Shown here piece after piece: positions 1 to 8,947 of a stretch of 64,000 bases of DNA. The DNA is from Paracoccus aestuarii (lineage in GTDB: Bacteria > Pseudomonadota > Alphaproteobacteria > Rhodobacterales > Rhodobacteraceae): NCBI RefSeq assembly GCF_028553885.1, contig NZ_CP067169.1, forward strand, positions 2,127,501 through 2,191,500, in the 5' to 3' direction. Position 1 is the first letter of the stretch, and each line of letters starts with the position of its first letter. A program made the translations under genes and the position numbers. Below the pieces are notes generated by a model. That model did not search any database, was not told where the DNA came from, and saw only the letters and a program-made list of their open reading frames with translations.

Positions 1-622
1 GGGTCGAGACATGCAGCGCGACCTCGTCATCCTCGCCCGGAATGGCCAGGGCGATCTGCCCCTCCAGATAGAAGTGGTCCTGCCCACCCACGGCGAAACG
101 CCCCTCGATCCGGCGCGGCGCATCGGCCATGGCCGCCGCCGCATCGCCACGCTTCAGCGTCAGCGGGTCGGTCACATAGCCCATCCCGGCGTCGCGCGCC
201 GCGATCGGGTCCAGCGCATGGGGAGCCGCGTCATAGTCGATCCGCGCCTTATGCGCCGCGCGGCGGGCCTGGTCGCGTGTTTCCGCGATCACGGCAAAGA
301 CCGGCTGGCCCCAGAAATGCACCGTGCCGTCGGCAAAGATCGGATCGTCGTTCTTGCCGTTGGGCGAGACATCGTTGACGCCCGGCAGGTCATCGGCGGT
401 CAGCACGCCCAGCACGCCGGGCTGGGCCAGCGTCTCGGTGAAATCCATCCCCGTGATGCGCCCATGCGCGCAGGTCGAGAGGCCCAGATAGGCGTGGATC
501 GTGCCGGTGGGCTCCACCAGATCGTCGGTATATTCGGCGCGGCCCGTGACATGCTTGATGGCGCTGTCATGGATGGTGTCCTGATGGGCCTGGCCGGTGA
601 TGGGGGCGGTGTCGTACTTCAT
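1..622 (-). CDS. xdhB: xanthine dehydrogenase, molybdopterin-binding (large) subunit, 3' part missing
   Basis: The first about 207 residues of a molybdenum hydroxylase large subunit; the rest lies beyond the left edge. It starts at the ATG at 622-620, three bases after the xdhA stop, so the two are co-transcribed and probably coupled. The translated N-terminus has the family's opening pattern: HVTGRAEYTDD, then LGLSTCAHGRI, a TADDLPGVND stretch and GQPVFAVIAET. In the family this subunit carries the Moco site and oxidises hypoxanthine/xanthine to urate, with electrons passing to the Fe-S/FAD subunit. The Moco-binding residues lie outside the window, so substrate specificity is inferred only from the xdhA partner. 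Confidence 0.85.
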   Translation of the reverse strand, partial: MKYDTAPITGQAHQDTIHDSAIKHVTGRAEYTDDLVEPTGTIHAYLGLSTCAHGRITGMDFTETLAQPGVLGVLTADDLPGVNDVSPNGKNDDPIFADGTVHFWGQPVFAVIAETRDQARRAAHKARIDYDAAPHALDPIAARDAGMGYVTDPLTLKRGDAAAAMADAPRRIEGRFAVGGQDHFYLEGQIALAIPGEDDEVALHVST

Positions 623-625
623 GGC

Positions 626-2074
626 TCAGACTCCTTCGGTCAGGCGCAGCCGCACGGGCAGGCCGGGTTCGGATTGCTCCAGCCAGAAGCGGCGGATCAG
701 GTTGCGCGCGACCGTGGCCCGGTATTCGGCGCTGGCGCGCATGTCGGTCATCGGCTGAAAGTCGCCCGTGATGGCGCGGGCGGCAGCATCAAAAGCAGCC
801 TCGGCAAATGGCTGGCCCTCCAGCGCCGCTTCGGCCGCGCGGGCGCGTTTGGGCGTGCCGGCCATACCGCCGAAGGCCAGCCGGGCGGCGGTGATGGTGC
901 CGTCCGCCACATCGACACGAATCCCCGCCGCCACCGCCGTGATGTCGCTGTCGCGGCGCTTGGTGATCTTGTAGGCGGCGATGCGCGCCTGGCGGTGGAT
1001 GGGGATGACGATCTCCTCGACGAATTCGCCGGGATGGCGGTCCTGCTTGCCGTAGTCGATGAAGAAATCCTCCAGCGGCATCTCGCGGCGGTCCGCGCCC
1101 CGGCGCAACACGATCCGCGCATCCAGCGCGATCAGCAGGGGCGGCGTGTCTCCGATGGGCGATCCGTTGGCGATGTTGGCGCCGATGGTGCCCGCGTTCC
1201 GGACCTGCCAGCCGCCGATGCGCTGCCAGTATTCCGCCGCTTGCGGGATGTGGCGGGCGATCACCGGCGCGGCCTCGGAATAGGTGACGCCCGCGCCGAG
1301 GCGGATCACGTCGCCCTCGACCGAGATCTCCTTCATCAGATGGCCGATGAAGATGGCGGGGCTGATGTCGCGCATGAACTTCGTGACCCACAGGCCCACA
1401 TCGGTGGCCCCCGCGACCAGCGTGGCCTGCGGCTCGTCGATCAGGGCGGCGGCCAGGTCGTCCGTATCCGCCGGGATCAGCGCCCGGTCCGCCCCGCGCG
1501 CGACGGTGATCCGCCCGCCCCGCATCGCGGCCAGCCGTTCGGCCACCGCCGCGCGTTCGCGGGCCAGCGCGTCCTGCGCCTGACCGCCCGCCGCGCCCGC
1601 GGCCTGGGCCGCGCGGATGATCGGCGCATAGCCGGTGCAGCGGCAGATATTGCCCTGCAGCGCGGTCTTGATCGCGGCCTCGTCCGCACCCGGATCGGTC
1701 ATCCACAGACCGTAGAGCGCCATGACGATGCCCGGCGTGCAGAAGCCGCATTGGCTGCCATGGTGATCGACCATCGCAGCCTGGATCGGGTGCAGCCCGC
1801 CATCCGGGCCGCGCAGATGCTCGATCGTGACGATATGGGTCGCGTGACAGGACGCCATCAGCCGGATGCAGGCGTTGATCGGCTCATAGACCAGGCCATC
1901 CCCCGTCAGGCGGCCCGCCAGCACGGTGCAGGCGCCGCAATCGCCCTCGGCGCAGCCCTCCTTGGTGCCGGTCATGCGCCGCGTCAGGCGCAGATGGTCC
2001 AGCAGCGTATCCGATGCCCCCACCTCGGTCAGGGTCACAGGGGTGTCGTTCAGCAGAAACTGCAGCTGGGTCAT
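626..2074 (-). CDS. xdhA: xanthine dehydrogenase small subunit (2x[2Fe-2S] + FAD)
   Basis: Protein of 482 residues. The N-terminal plant-type ferredoxin domain has Cys41, 46, 49 and 69, and the second cluster uses Cys109, 112, 144 and 146 (CGFC and ICRC motifs). From about residue 200 there is a CO-dehydrogenase-type FAD domain with the AGATDVGLW and TIGANIANGSPIGD signatures, followed by the C-terminal domain. This is the two-subunit XdhA form used in alphaproteobacterial purine catabolism. It transfers electrons from the Moco subunit to NAD. A GGAAAG ribosome site precedes the ATG. It diverges from the LysR gene across about 100 bp, so that regulator is a candidate controller. Confidence 0.93.
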   Translation of the reverse strand: MTQLQFLLNDTPVTLTEVGASDTLLDHLRLTRRMTGTKEGCAEGDCGACTVLAGRLTGDGLVYEPINACIRLMASCHATHIVTIEHLRGPDGGLHPIQAAMVDHHGSQCGFCTPGIVMALYGLWMTDPGADEAAIKTALQGNICRCTGYAPIIRAAQAAGAAGGQAQDALARERAAVAERLAAMRGGRITVARGADRALIPADTDDLAAALIDEPQATLVAGATDVGLWVTKFMRDISPAIFIGHLMKEISVEGDVIRLGAGVTYSEAAPVIARHIPQAAEYWQRIGGWQVRNAGTIGANIANGSPIGDTPPLLIALDARIVLRRGADRREMPLEDFFIDYGKQDRHPGEFVEEIVIPIHRQARIAAYKITKRRDSDITAVAAGIRVDVADGTITAARLAFGGMAGTPKRARAAEAALEGQPFAEAAFDAAARAITGDFQPMTDMRASAEYRATVARNLIRRFWLEQSEPGLPVRLRLTEGV

Positions 2075-2178
2075 GATGGCTTTCCTTGCATGGCGCCGAT
2101 GCTAGGCCCGAACTTGCGGTCAGGAAATCGTCCGTGGCATAGAAGACTTTACACGAAACGTTGAAAGCGGGCCATCTC

Positions 2179-3126
2179 ATGTCGTATCTGGAAAGCCTGC
2201 GGGTCTTCGTGCGTGTCGTCGAACTGGGCTCGATCACCGCCGGAGGCAGGGATCTGCGGCTTTCCCCGGCAGTTGCCTCGAACCGCATCAAGGATCTTGA
2301 AAATCGCTTCGGGCTGCGGCTGCTGAACCGCACCACCCGCAAGCTGACCCCAACCGAGATCGGGCGCGCCTTCTATGACCATGCCCGCCGCGTCATCGAG
2401 ACCCTGGACGAGGCCGAGGCGCTGGTCAGCAGCTTTTCGGGCAAGCCCCAGGGGGTGATCCGGCTGACCGCGCCCCTGGGTCTGGGGCGGCGGCTGATCG
2501 CGCCGCTGATCCCGGGCTTCTGCGCCGACAATCCGGGGGTCGAGATCCGCCTGCGCCTGTCGGACCGCAACGTCAACATCGTCGAGGATGCGATCGACCT
2601 GGCCTTCTTTCTGGGCGAGCCCGCGGATTCGGCCCTGAAATGGCGCAAGATCGCGGATTGCCCGCGCCTGCTGGTCGCGGCGCCCGCCTATCTGGCGCGG
2701 GCGGGGATGCCCGCCGTGCCGGACGATCTGGCGGATCACAACTGCCTGCTGCTGCGCTATCCGCGATCCCCCGAATATTTCTGGGTGCTGCAGACCCCGG
2801 ACGGGCCGCGAAAGCTGACCGTGGCGGGGCGGTTCGACACGGATGACGGCGATGTGCTGCGCGATTGGGCCTTGGCCGGGCATGGCATCGCGAACCGGCC
2901 GCTCTACGAGGTCGCGGCGGATCTGGCGCGCGGCGACCTGGTCGAGGTCATGCCCGACCACCGCCCCCTGCCCGCCCAATTCGGCTGCCTGACGCCGCAT
3001 CGACGGCTGCAGGACCCCAAGGTGCGCATGTTCGCCGAATTCGCCGCGCGCGAGCTGCGCCCGCATTTCGGCGAAGCTGCAGTGGTAGGCCCGGCAGGAC
3101 TTGAACCCGCAACCAAGGCGTTATGA
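2179..3126 (+). CDS. LysR family transcriptional regulator
   Basis: Protein of 315 residues from the ATG at 2179; a TTG 18 bases upstream would add six residues and is less likely. The N-terminal winged HTH spans about residues 1-60 (LRVFVRVVELGSITAGG, then LSPAVASNRIKDLE). A type 2 periplasmic-binding-like effector domain follows, of the CrgA/DmlR-like subgroup. It is divergent from xdhAB, a usual arrangement for a LysR target, but the effector is unknown. Oddity: the last dozen codons (GPAGLEPATKAL) are the antisense of the tRNA gene at 3083-3159, and the stop codon lies inside that tRNA. The natural C-terminus may once have been shorter. Confidence 0.88.
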   Translation: MSYLESLRVFVRVVELGSITAGGRDLRLSPAVASNRIKDLENRFGLRLLNRTTRKLTPTEIGRAFYDHARRVIETLDEAEALVSSFSGKPQGVIRLTAPLGLGRRLIAPLIPGFCADNPGVEIRLRLSDRNVNIVEDAIDLAFFLGEPADSALKWRKIADCPRLLVAAPAYLARAGMPAVPDDLADHNCLLLRYPRSPEYFWVLQTPDGPRKLTVAGRFDTDDGDVLRDWALAGHGIANRPLYEVAADLARGDLVEVMPDHRPLPAQFGCLTPHRRLQDPKVRMFAEFAARELRPHFGEAAVVGPAGLEPATKAL

Positions 3127-3159
3127 GCGCCCTGCTCTGACCAATTGAGCTACAGGCCC
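3083..3159 (-). tRNA. tRNA with CAT anticodon, probably tRNA-Ile2 (lysidine-modified)
   Basis: A complete 77-nt cloverleaf on the minus strand. The acceptor is GGGCCTG/CGGGCCT with an encoded CCA, the D stem is GCTC/GAGC, the anticodon stem is GGGCG/CGCCT with loop CTCATAA, and the T arm is GCGGG-TTCAAGT-CCTGC. The anticodon CAT could be Met or Ile2. The body (AGCAGG...CTCATAA...TTGGTTGC) resembles bacterial tRNA-Ile2 more than elongator tRNA-Met, so Ile2 is preferred; this is a judgement by eye. TilS would modify C34. Its 3' half is antisense to the end of the LysR gene. Confidence 0.9.
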
Positions 3160-3172
3160 CCGCAGCAGGGTC

Positions 3173-3201
3173 TGGGTAATGCGCGGGCGCGGTCAGGTCA
3201 A
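3173..3201 (-). promoter_or_regulatory. candidate promoter of the tRNA gene
   Basis: On the minus strand TTGACC (3201-3196) and TACCCA (3178-3173) are separated by 17 bp. The predicted start is only about 7 nt before the mature tRNA 5' end. The -35 is strong and the -10 is weak, as is common for alphaproteobacterial stable RNA promoters. Confidence 0.5.
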
Positions 3202-3265
3202 GCTTGGGCGTTGCCCCGAGGGCGGGCTTCGGCTATCGGGGGGCCGACATCAGCCGGGGGCCGCC

Positions 3266-4306
3266 ATGACACAGAACGGGATCAGCTATCGCGATGCGGG
3301 CGTCGATATCGACGCCGGAAACGCGCTGGTCGAACGCATCAAGCCGGCCGCCGCCGCCACGCAGCGGCCCGGCGTCATGGATGCGCTCGGCGGCTTCGGC
3401 GCGCTGTTCGATCTGAAGGCCGCGGGCTATGACGACCCGATCCTGGTCGCGGCCACCGACGGCGTGGGCACCAAGCTGCGCATCGGCATCGACACGGGCC
3501 ATCTGGACGGGCTGGGCCAGGACCTGGTCGCCATGTGCGTGAATGACCTGGTCTGCCAAGGGGCCGAGCCTTTGTTCTTCCTGGACTATTTCGCGACCGG
3601 CAAGCTGTCCGTCGACGAGGGCGCCCGCGTGGTCGAGGGCATTGCCCGCGGCTGCAAGGCCGCCGGCTGCGCCCTGATCGGCGGCGAGACGGCCGAGATG
3701 CCGGGCATGTATCACGACGGCGATTTCGACCTGGCGGGCTTCGCTGTGGGCGCGATGAACCGCGGCGCCTCTCTGCCCTCGGGCGTGGCGCAGGGCGACG
3801 TGCTGCTGGGCCTGGCCTCCGATGGGGTGCATTCCAACGGCTATTCGCTGGTCCGTAAGGTCGCCGAGCGCGCGGGCCTGGCCTGGTCCGACGCAGCCCC
3901 CTTTGCCGATGCGACCCTGGGCGAGGCGCTGCTGACGCCGACGCGCCTCTACGTCAAGCCCGCGCTGGCGGCGATCCGTTCGGGCGGCGTGCGTGCGCTG
4001 GCCCATATCACCGGCGGCGGGCTGACCGAGAACCTGCCCCGCGTCCTGCCCAAGGATCTGGGCGCCGATATCGACCTGGCCGCCTGGTCGCTGCCCCCGG
4101 TCTTCGCCTGGCTGGCCCAGGCTGGCGGGATCGACCAGCCCGAGATGCTCAAGACCTTCAACAGCGGCATCGGCATGATCCTGGTCGTCGCCCCCGACCG
4201 GGCCGAGGCGCTGGCCGCGCTGCTGGACGAGATGGGCGAGACGGTCCACCGCCTCGGCACCGTGACCCCGGGTGCGGGCATCCGCTATTCCGGCGCGCTT
4301 GCGTGA
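3266..4306 (+). CDS. purM: phosphoribosylformylglycinamidine cyclo-ligase (AIR synthetase)
   Basis: Protein of 346 residues that closes FGAM to 5-aminoimidazole ribonucleotide with ATP, the fifth step of purine synthesis. It begins at the ATG at 3266 ([13 protein letters not shown]), and the family motifs are clear: TDGVGTKL, the metal/phosphate loop [11 protein letters not shown], the conserved [11 protein letters not shown] and [15 protein letters not shown]. An upstream in-frame start would only add non-conserved sequence. The stop overlaps the GTG start of purN (GTGA), so the two genes are translationally coupled. The usual AIRS plus AIRS_C length is present with no anomaly. Confidence 0.97.
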   Translation: MTQNGISYRDAGVDIDAGNALVERIKPAAAATQRPGVMDALGGFGALFDLKAAGYDDPILVAATDGVGTKLRIGIDTGHLDGLGQDLVAMCVNDLVCQGAEPLFFLDYFATGKLSVDEGARVVEGIARGCKAAGCALIGGETAEMPGMYHDGDFDLAGFAVGAMNRGASLPSGVAQGDVLLGLASDGVHSNGYSLVRKVAERAGLAWSDAAPFADATLGEALLTPTRLYVKPALAAIRSGGVRALAHITGGGLTENLPRVLPKDLGADIDLAAWSLPPVFAWLAQAGGIDQPEMLKTFNSGIGMILVVAPDRAEALAALLDEMGETVHRLGTVTPGAGIRYSGALA

Positions 4307-4890
4307 AACGCGTCGCCATCCTGATCTCGGGCGGGGGGTCGAACATGATCCGCCTCGTCGAGGACATGACCGGCGATCACCCCGCCCGTCCCGTGCTGGT
4401 GGCCTCGAACGACCCGCAGGCGGGCGGGCTGGCCCGCGCCGCCGATCTGGGCGTACCCATCGCCGCCGTCGATCACCGCGCCTTTCCGCGTGACCGCGCG
4501 GGGTTCGAGGCCGCGCTGTTGGAACCGCTGCTGGCGGCGCGCCCCGACATCATCTGCCTCGCGGGTTTCATGCGGATCCTGACGCCGGATTTCGTCCAGC
4601 GCTTCGCCGGGCGGATGCTCAACATCCACCCTTCTCTTTTGCCCAAATACCCAGGACTGGACACCCATGCCCGGGCCATCGCGGCGGGTGACGCTCAGGC
4701 GGGATGCACGGTCCACCTGGTCACACCGGAGCTGGATGCAGGGCCCGCCCTGGGCCAGGCGCGGGTGCCGGTCCTGCCGGGCGACGATGCCGCCAGCCTG
4801 GCCGCGCGGGTGCTGGTGCAGGAACACCGGCTCTATCCGGCGGTCCTGCGGCGCTTCGCCGCGGGCGACCGGACACCCGTGATCCTCTAG
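4303..4890 (+). CDS. purN: phosphoribosylglycinamide formyltransferase (10-formyl-THF dependent)
   Basis: Protein of 195 residues. It transfers a formyl group from 10-formyl-tetrahydrofolate to GAR, two steps before PurM. The GTG start lies inside the purM stop (GTGA overlap of four bases). The N-terminal Rossmann-like segment reads [10 protein letters not shown]. The catalytic set is visible as Asn107 and His109 in [12 protein letters not shown] and Asp145 in [10 protein letters not shown], matching the N-H-D triad of the E. coli enzyme. It converges on the ThiE-like gene, and the two TAG stops share one CTAG. Confidence 0.96.
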   Translation: MKRVAILISGGGSNMIRLVEDMTGDHPARPVLVASNDPQAGGLARAADLGVPIAAVDHRAFPRDRAGFEAALLEPLLAARPDIICLAGFMRILTPDFVQRFAGRMLNIHPSLLPKYPGLDTHARAIAAGDAQAGCTVHLVTPELDAGPALGQARVPVLPGDDAASLAARVLVQEHRLYPAVLRRFAAGDRTPVIL

Positions 4891-5489
4891 CCCCAGAGCT
4901 GCGCCAGCGCCGCTTGCGGGTCGTCCTGGGTCCAGATCTCGGCGCCGATGGCGATGAAGTCCGACACGGGCGACAGCTGGTTGATCAGCTCGCGCGTCAG
5001 CGCGCCTTCGGCGACGACGGGCACCTCGATCATCTCGGACCACCACTGGAACAGCTCCAGCTCGGCCGGCTCGTTGCGATAAAGCGCGCTGTCGCCCGCC
5101 GGGCCGAAGGACACGTAATCCGCCCCCGCCTCGGCCGCGTTCATCCCCTCGTGGCGCGACCCGCCGCAGAAGGCGCCGACGATCGCATCATCGCCCAATT
5201 CCTTGCGGGCGAAACGCACGGCCTTGGCCCCGTCGGTCAGATGCACCCCGTCCAAGCCATGGCGCAGGGCCAGCTTGACATGGTCGTCGATGACCACGGC
5301 CACGTCGCGGGCATGGGCGATCTCGCGCGCGAGGTCCGCCAGGCGGCCCAGCTCGTCCTCCTCGGCGCCGCCGCGGATGCGCAGGCAGGCGGTGGGAAAG
5401 CGGTCCATCACCTCGGTCAGGATCGGCCCCAGCACCGAGGCCTGGGCGCCGGCGGGGGTCATCAGATAGAGTTGCGGGGCGTCGGTCAT
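4887..5489 (-). CDS. thiE: thiamine phosphate synthase-like protein
   Basis: Protein of 200 residues with a TMP-synthase/TenI-type TIM barrel. Visible features are LYLMTP at the start, the VVIDDHVKLAL-to-GVHLTDG segment, GAFCGGSRHEGM (family pattern S-x-H-[DE]), AGADYVSFGPA and the C-terminal phosphate-binding region around IAIGAEIW. ThiE joins HMP-PP and thiazole phosphate to form thiamine phosphate. It is shorter and more divergent than classical ThiE and is not beside other thi genes. A TenI-like or related role is possible, and the symbol is tentative. It converges with purN and diverges from trmJ. Confidence 0.75.
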   Translation of the reverse strand: MTDAPQLYLMTPAGAQASVLGPILTEVMDRFPTACLRIRGGAEEDELGRLADLAREIAHARDVAVVIDDHVKLALRHGLDGVHLTDGAKAVRFARKELGDDAIVGAFCGGSRHEGMNAAEAGADYVSFGPAGDSALYRNEPAELELFQWWSEMIEVPVVAEGALTRELINQLSPVSDFIAIGAEIWTQDDPQAALAQLWG

Positions 5490-5556
5490 GGCGGTCTCCT
5501 TTCTGTCGCAGATAGCGCAGCTTGCCCGCCGCCGCCAGACGGACTAGATCGCCCCC

Positions 5557-6283
5557 ATGCAGATCGAACGCCAGCCCGTCATCATCCTCGTGCGCCCGCA
5601 GATGGGCGAGAACATCGGTGCCGCCGCGCGCGCCATGCTGAATTTCGGCCTGACCGAGATGCGGCTGGTCGAACCGCGCGACGGCTGGCCGAACCCCAAG
5701 GCCGTCGCCATGGCATCGGGCGCCGCGGGCCGCGTGCTGGACGCCGCGCGGGTCTACCCAACGCTGGCCGCCGCGATGGAGGGGATCGACTATGCCTATG
5801 CCACCACCGCGCGGGGGCGCGAGCTGACCAAGCCCGTCTTCACCCCCGCCACCGCCATGGCCCAGGCCCGCGCGCATGAGGGGCGCTCGGCGATCATCTT
5901 CGGTCCCGAACGCACGGGGCTGGAGAATGACGACATCGCGCGGGCCAACGCCATCGTGACGGTGCCGGTGAACCCCGATTTCCCGTCCCTGAACCTGGCC
6001 CAGGCCGTGCTGCTGATGGGCTATGAATACGGGCGCGAGATCCTGCCCCCGAACCCGCCCCCTGGCCCGCCGGTCCGAGGCCGAGACCCCCGCCGACCGC
6101 ACCGAGATCGAGCGCTTGGGCGATCATTACGACGACCAGCTGTCGCAGGCGGGGTTCTTCTTTCCCGAAACCAAGGCCGCATCGATGCGGCTGAACATGC
6201 GCAACATGTGGGCGCGGCTGGCCTTGACCAAGGGCGATGTCCGCATCCTGCACGGCGTCCTGCGGCAGTTGACCCGCCGCTAG
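5557..6283 (+). pseudogene. trmJ: tRNA (cytidine/uridine-32-2'-O)-methyltransferase TrmJ, frameshifted
   Basis: An SPOUT methyltransferase expected to modify position 32 of tRNAs. The N-terminal 160 residues read in one frame: VRPQMGENIGAAARAM, the SAM-binding knot pieces IIFGPERTGLENDD and VPVNPDFPSLNLAQAV. The C-terminal part (ETPADRTEIERL, then FFPETKAASMRLNMRNMWARL) continues in the +1 frame. Removing one C from the C5 run at 6058-6062 restores a 241-residue protein reading PLARRSEAETPADR across the joint. So the sequence carries one extra base, either a true mutation or a homopolymer miscall. As written the product would run to 6294 with a nonsense tail. Confidence 0.85.
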
Positions 6284-6320
6284 GCGCCCCCTAACCTCCG
6301 CCCGAAAAAGGAGCCCCGCG

Positions 6321-7466
6321 ATGGCCAAGCGCCCTGTTTTCCAGGAAGTCTCGGACCCGACCGCAGCCCGTCCCGTCCAGACCACCGGCATGATCGACGC
6401 CCGCCCCCGCGGCGCGCGCCGTGCGATCCGGGCCTGGCTGGCGGTGCTGTTCCTGCTGGTCCTGGCGATGATCGTCGTGGGGGGCGCCACGCGCCTGACC
6501 GGGTCGGGCCTGTCCATCACCGAATGGCGGCCCGTGACCGGGGCCATCCCGCCCATGAACGCCGCCGATTGGGACCGGGAATTCGACCTCTACCGCCAGA
6601 TCCCCCAGTATCAGGAGCTGAACCGCGGCATGTCGCTGTCGGAATTCCAGTTCATCTATTGGTGGGAATGGGGGCATCGCCTGCTGGGCCGCGTCGTGGG
6701 GCTGGTCTGGGCCCTGGGCTTCGTCTTCTTCTGGGCCACCTCGCGCATCCCCGCGGGCTGGACGCCGCGCCTCTTGGGCCTGGGCGCGCTTGGCGGGCTG
6801 CAGGGCGCGATCGGCTGGTGGATGGTCAGCTCCGGCCTGAACGAGGGGATGCTGCGCGTCGCCTCCTATCGCCTGGCCACGCATCTGGGCATCGCCTTCC
6901 TGATCCTGGGCCTGATCACCTGGTATGTCCTGCAGCTTTCGCGATCCGAGGCCGAGCTGATGCGGTCCCGCCGCGCGGGCGAGGCCAAGCTGTTCCGCAT
7001 GTCCACCGGGTTGATGCACCTGACCTTCGTGCAGATCCTGCTGGGCGCGCTGGTCGCGGGGATCGATGCGGGCCGCACCTATACCGGCTGGCCCACCATG
7101 GGCGGGGAATGGATTCCCGCCGCCATCTGGGACGGCACCCTGGGCTGGCGCAACTTTTTCGAGAACCCGGCGCTGGTTCAGTGCATCCACCGCATGACCG
7201 GCTATCTGCTGGCGATCTTTGCGGTGGTCGTGTGGCTGCGGGCGCGCCGCTCGCCCCATCCGGTGACGCGCGGCGCCTTCGGCGTGATGATCGTCGCCAT
7301 GGCCGCGCAGATCGGGCTGGGCATCCTGAACGTCATCCATGCCTCGCCGCTGCATCTGGCGCTGGCGCATCAGTTCGGCGCGGTGGTGCTGTTCGCGATG
7401 ATCCTGCGGGCGCGGCACTACGCCCGCTATCCCATTGAAACCTCGATCCGAGGAGCGAGCCGATGA
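6321..7466 (+). CDS. ctaA: heme A synthase (Cox15/CtaA, alphaproteobacterial type 2)
   Basis: Protein of 381 residues that oxidises the C8 methyl of heme O to heme A for aa3-type cytochrome oxidase, in the inner membrane. Eight membrane segments can be read. The heme-ligand histidines of the family appear in WWEWGHRLLGR, TGLMHLTFVQ, CIHRMTGYL and LALAHQFGAV. The signature GGATRLTGSGLSI lies after the first helix. An AAGGAG site precedes the ATG. The stop overlaps the start of the carboxypeptidase gene (ATGA), indicating one transcript. Confidence 0.95.
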   Translation: MAKRPVFQEVSDPTAARPVQTTGMIDARPRGARRAIRAWLAVLFLLVLAMIVVGGATRLTGSGLSITEWRPVTGAIPPMNAADWDREFDLYRQIPQYQELNRGMSLSEFQFIYWWEWGHRLLGRVVGLVWALGFVFFWATSRIPAGWTPRLLGLGALGGLQGAIGWWMVSSGLNEGMLRVASYRLATHLGIAFLILGLITWYVLQLSRSEAELMRSRRAGEAKLFRMSTGLMHLTFVQILLGALVAGIDAGRTYTGWPTMGGEWIPAAIWDGTLGWRNFFENPALVQCIHRMTGYLLAIFAVVVWLRARRSPHPVTRGAFGVMIVAMAAQIGLGILNVIHASPLHLALAHQFGAVVLFAMILRARHYARYPIETSIRGASR

Positions 7467-8932
7467 CCGCCCTGACCGACCTGCTGGCCTTCCAGCGCCA
7501 GACCGAAGCCCTGTCCTCGATAGCCGAGCGCCTTGGCTGGGACCAGGAGACGGTGATGCCCCGCGGCGCCACCGACCAGCGCGCCGAGGAGATGGGCGCC
7601 ATGGAGGAGGTCCTGCACGAGCGTCGCACCGATCCGCGCATCGGCGAATGGCTGGACCGCGCCGAGCCGCAGACCCCCGCCGACATCCGCGCCGTGGCCC
7701 TGATCGCGCGCGATTACGCCCGCACCAGCCGCATCCCCGCGCGTCTGGCCTCCGAACTGGCGCGGCTGACCTCGCTGGCCCAAGGCATCTGGGCCGAGGC
7801 CCGCGCCAAGGACGCGCCCGAGGATTTCCTGCCGACCCTGGACCAGGTCCTGATGCTGAAGCGCGAGGAGGCCGCCTGCCTGGCCGATGGCGGCGACCTC
7901 TATGACGCGCTCTTGGAGGATTACGAGCCCGGCATGACCGGCGCGCGTCTGGCGTCGCTGTTTGACGCGATGCGCCCGCGCCTGGTCGCGCTGCGCGACG
8001 ACGTGCTGGGCGCGGACCAGCCGCAGGCCTTGACCGGCCATTTCCCGCAGGAGACCCAGCTGCGTCTGGCCCGCGCCTGCGCCACCGCCTTCGGCTATGA
8101 CTGGTCGCGGGGGCGGATCGACCTGGCCGTGCATCCCTTCAGCTCCGGGCGCTGGCAGGACAGCCGCATCACCACGCGTGTGGTGGAGACCGATCCGTTC
8201 AACTGCCTCTATTCCACGATCCACGAGGTCGGCCATTCCAGCTATGAGCTGGGCATCGACCCCGATTACGCCTTCACCCCTCTGGGCCGCGGCGTGTCGA
8301 TGGGCGTCCATGAAAGCCAGAGCCGCATCTACGAGAACCAGATGGGCCGGGGCCGCGCCTTCACCGGCTGGCTGTTCGAACGCATGTCCGAGGCCTTCGA
8401 CGGGCTGAACATCGCCGATCCCGATGCCTTCTACGCCACCGTGAACCGCGTGACGCCGGGCTTTATCCGCACCGAATCCGACGAGGTCCAGTACAATCTG
8501 CATGTCATGCTGCGCTTCGATCTGGAACGCGACCTGATCTCGGGCCGGCTGGATACCGAGGACCTAGTCGGGGCCTGGAACGCCCGCTTCCTCAAGGATT
8601 TCGGCGTGGCGGTGGACCGCCCGGCCAATGGGCTGCTGCAGGATGTGCATTGGTCGGTGGGGCTGTTCGGCTATTTCCTGACCTATGCCTTGGGCAATGT
8701 CTATGCGGGCTGTCTGGACGGCGCGCTGCGGGCGGCGGTGCCGGATCTGGACACGGCGCTGGCGCGCGGCGATGCGACCCCCGGCACGGAATGGCTGCGC
8801 GAGAACCTGCAGCGCCATGGCGGGCTGATGCCCCCGACCGAGCTGATCGAGACCGCCTCGGGCGGCCCGATCAGCCCGGAGCCGCTGCTGGACTATCTGG
8901 AGACCAAGTTCCGCGGCATCTACGGGCTGTGA
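7463..8932 (+). CDS. M32 family metallocarboxypeptidase
   Basis: Protein of 489 residues, mostly helical, close to the usual M32 length of about 500. The zinc site is HEVGH (His254, Glu255, His258), followed about 25 residues later by GVHESQSRIYEN carrying the third ligand glutamate. Other family segments are LGWDQETVMP near the N-terminus and TRVVETDPFNCLYSTIHE. These enzymes remove C-terminal residues from peptides, probably for peptide turnover in the cytoplasm. It starts within the ctaA stop codon (ATGA) and converges with phnE. Confidence 0.93.
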   Translation: MTALTDLLAFQRQTEALSSIAERLGWDQETVMPRGATDQRAEEMGAMEEVLHERRTDPRIGEWLDRAEPQTPADIRAVALIARDYARTSRIPARLASELARLTSLAQGIWAEARAKDAPEDFLPTLDQVLMLKREEAACLADGGDLYDALLEDYEPGMTGARLASLFDAMRPRLVALRDDVLGADQPQALTGHFPQETQLRLARACATAFGYDWSRGRIDLAVHPFSSGRWQDSRITTRVVETDPFNCLYSTIHEVGHSSYELGIDPDYAFTPLGRGVSMGVHESQSRIYENQMGRGRAFTGWLFERMSEAFDGLNIADPDAFYATVNRVTPGFIRTESDEVQYNLHVMLRFDLERDLISGRLDTEDLVGAWNARFLKDFGVAVDRPANGLLQDVHWSVGLFGYFLTYALGNVYAGCLDGALRAAVPDLDTALARGDATPGTEWLRENLQRHGGLMPPTELIETASGGPISPEPLLDYLETKFRGIYGL

Positions 8933-8947
8933 CGCCGCGGGGCCATG

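Noticed and set aside
3083-3159. tRNA-CAT taken as elongator or initiator tRNA-Met
   Set aside because: The first acceptor pair is G-T, unlike the mismatched initiator type, and the anticodon arm and T arm look like tRNA-Ile2. Met cannot be fully excluded without a profile search.
5557-6294. trmJ frame break interpreted as a programmed frameshift
   Set aside because: No slippery heptamer or downstream structure typical of such sites, and similar breaks occur in other genes at G/C runs, so an error or mutation is simpler.
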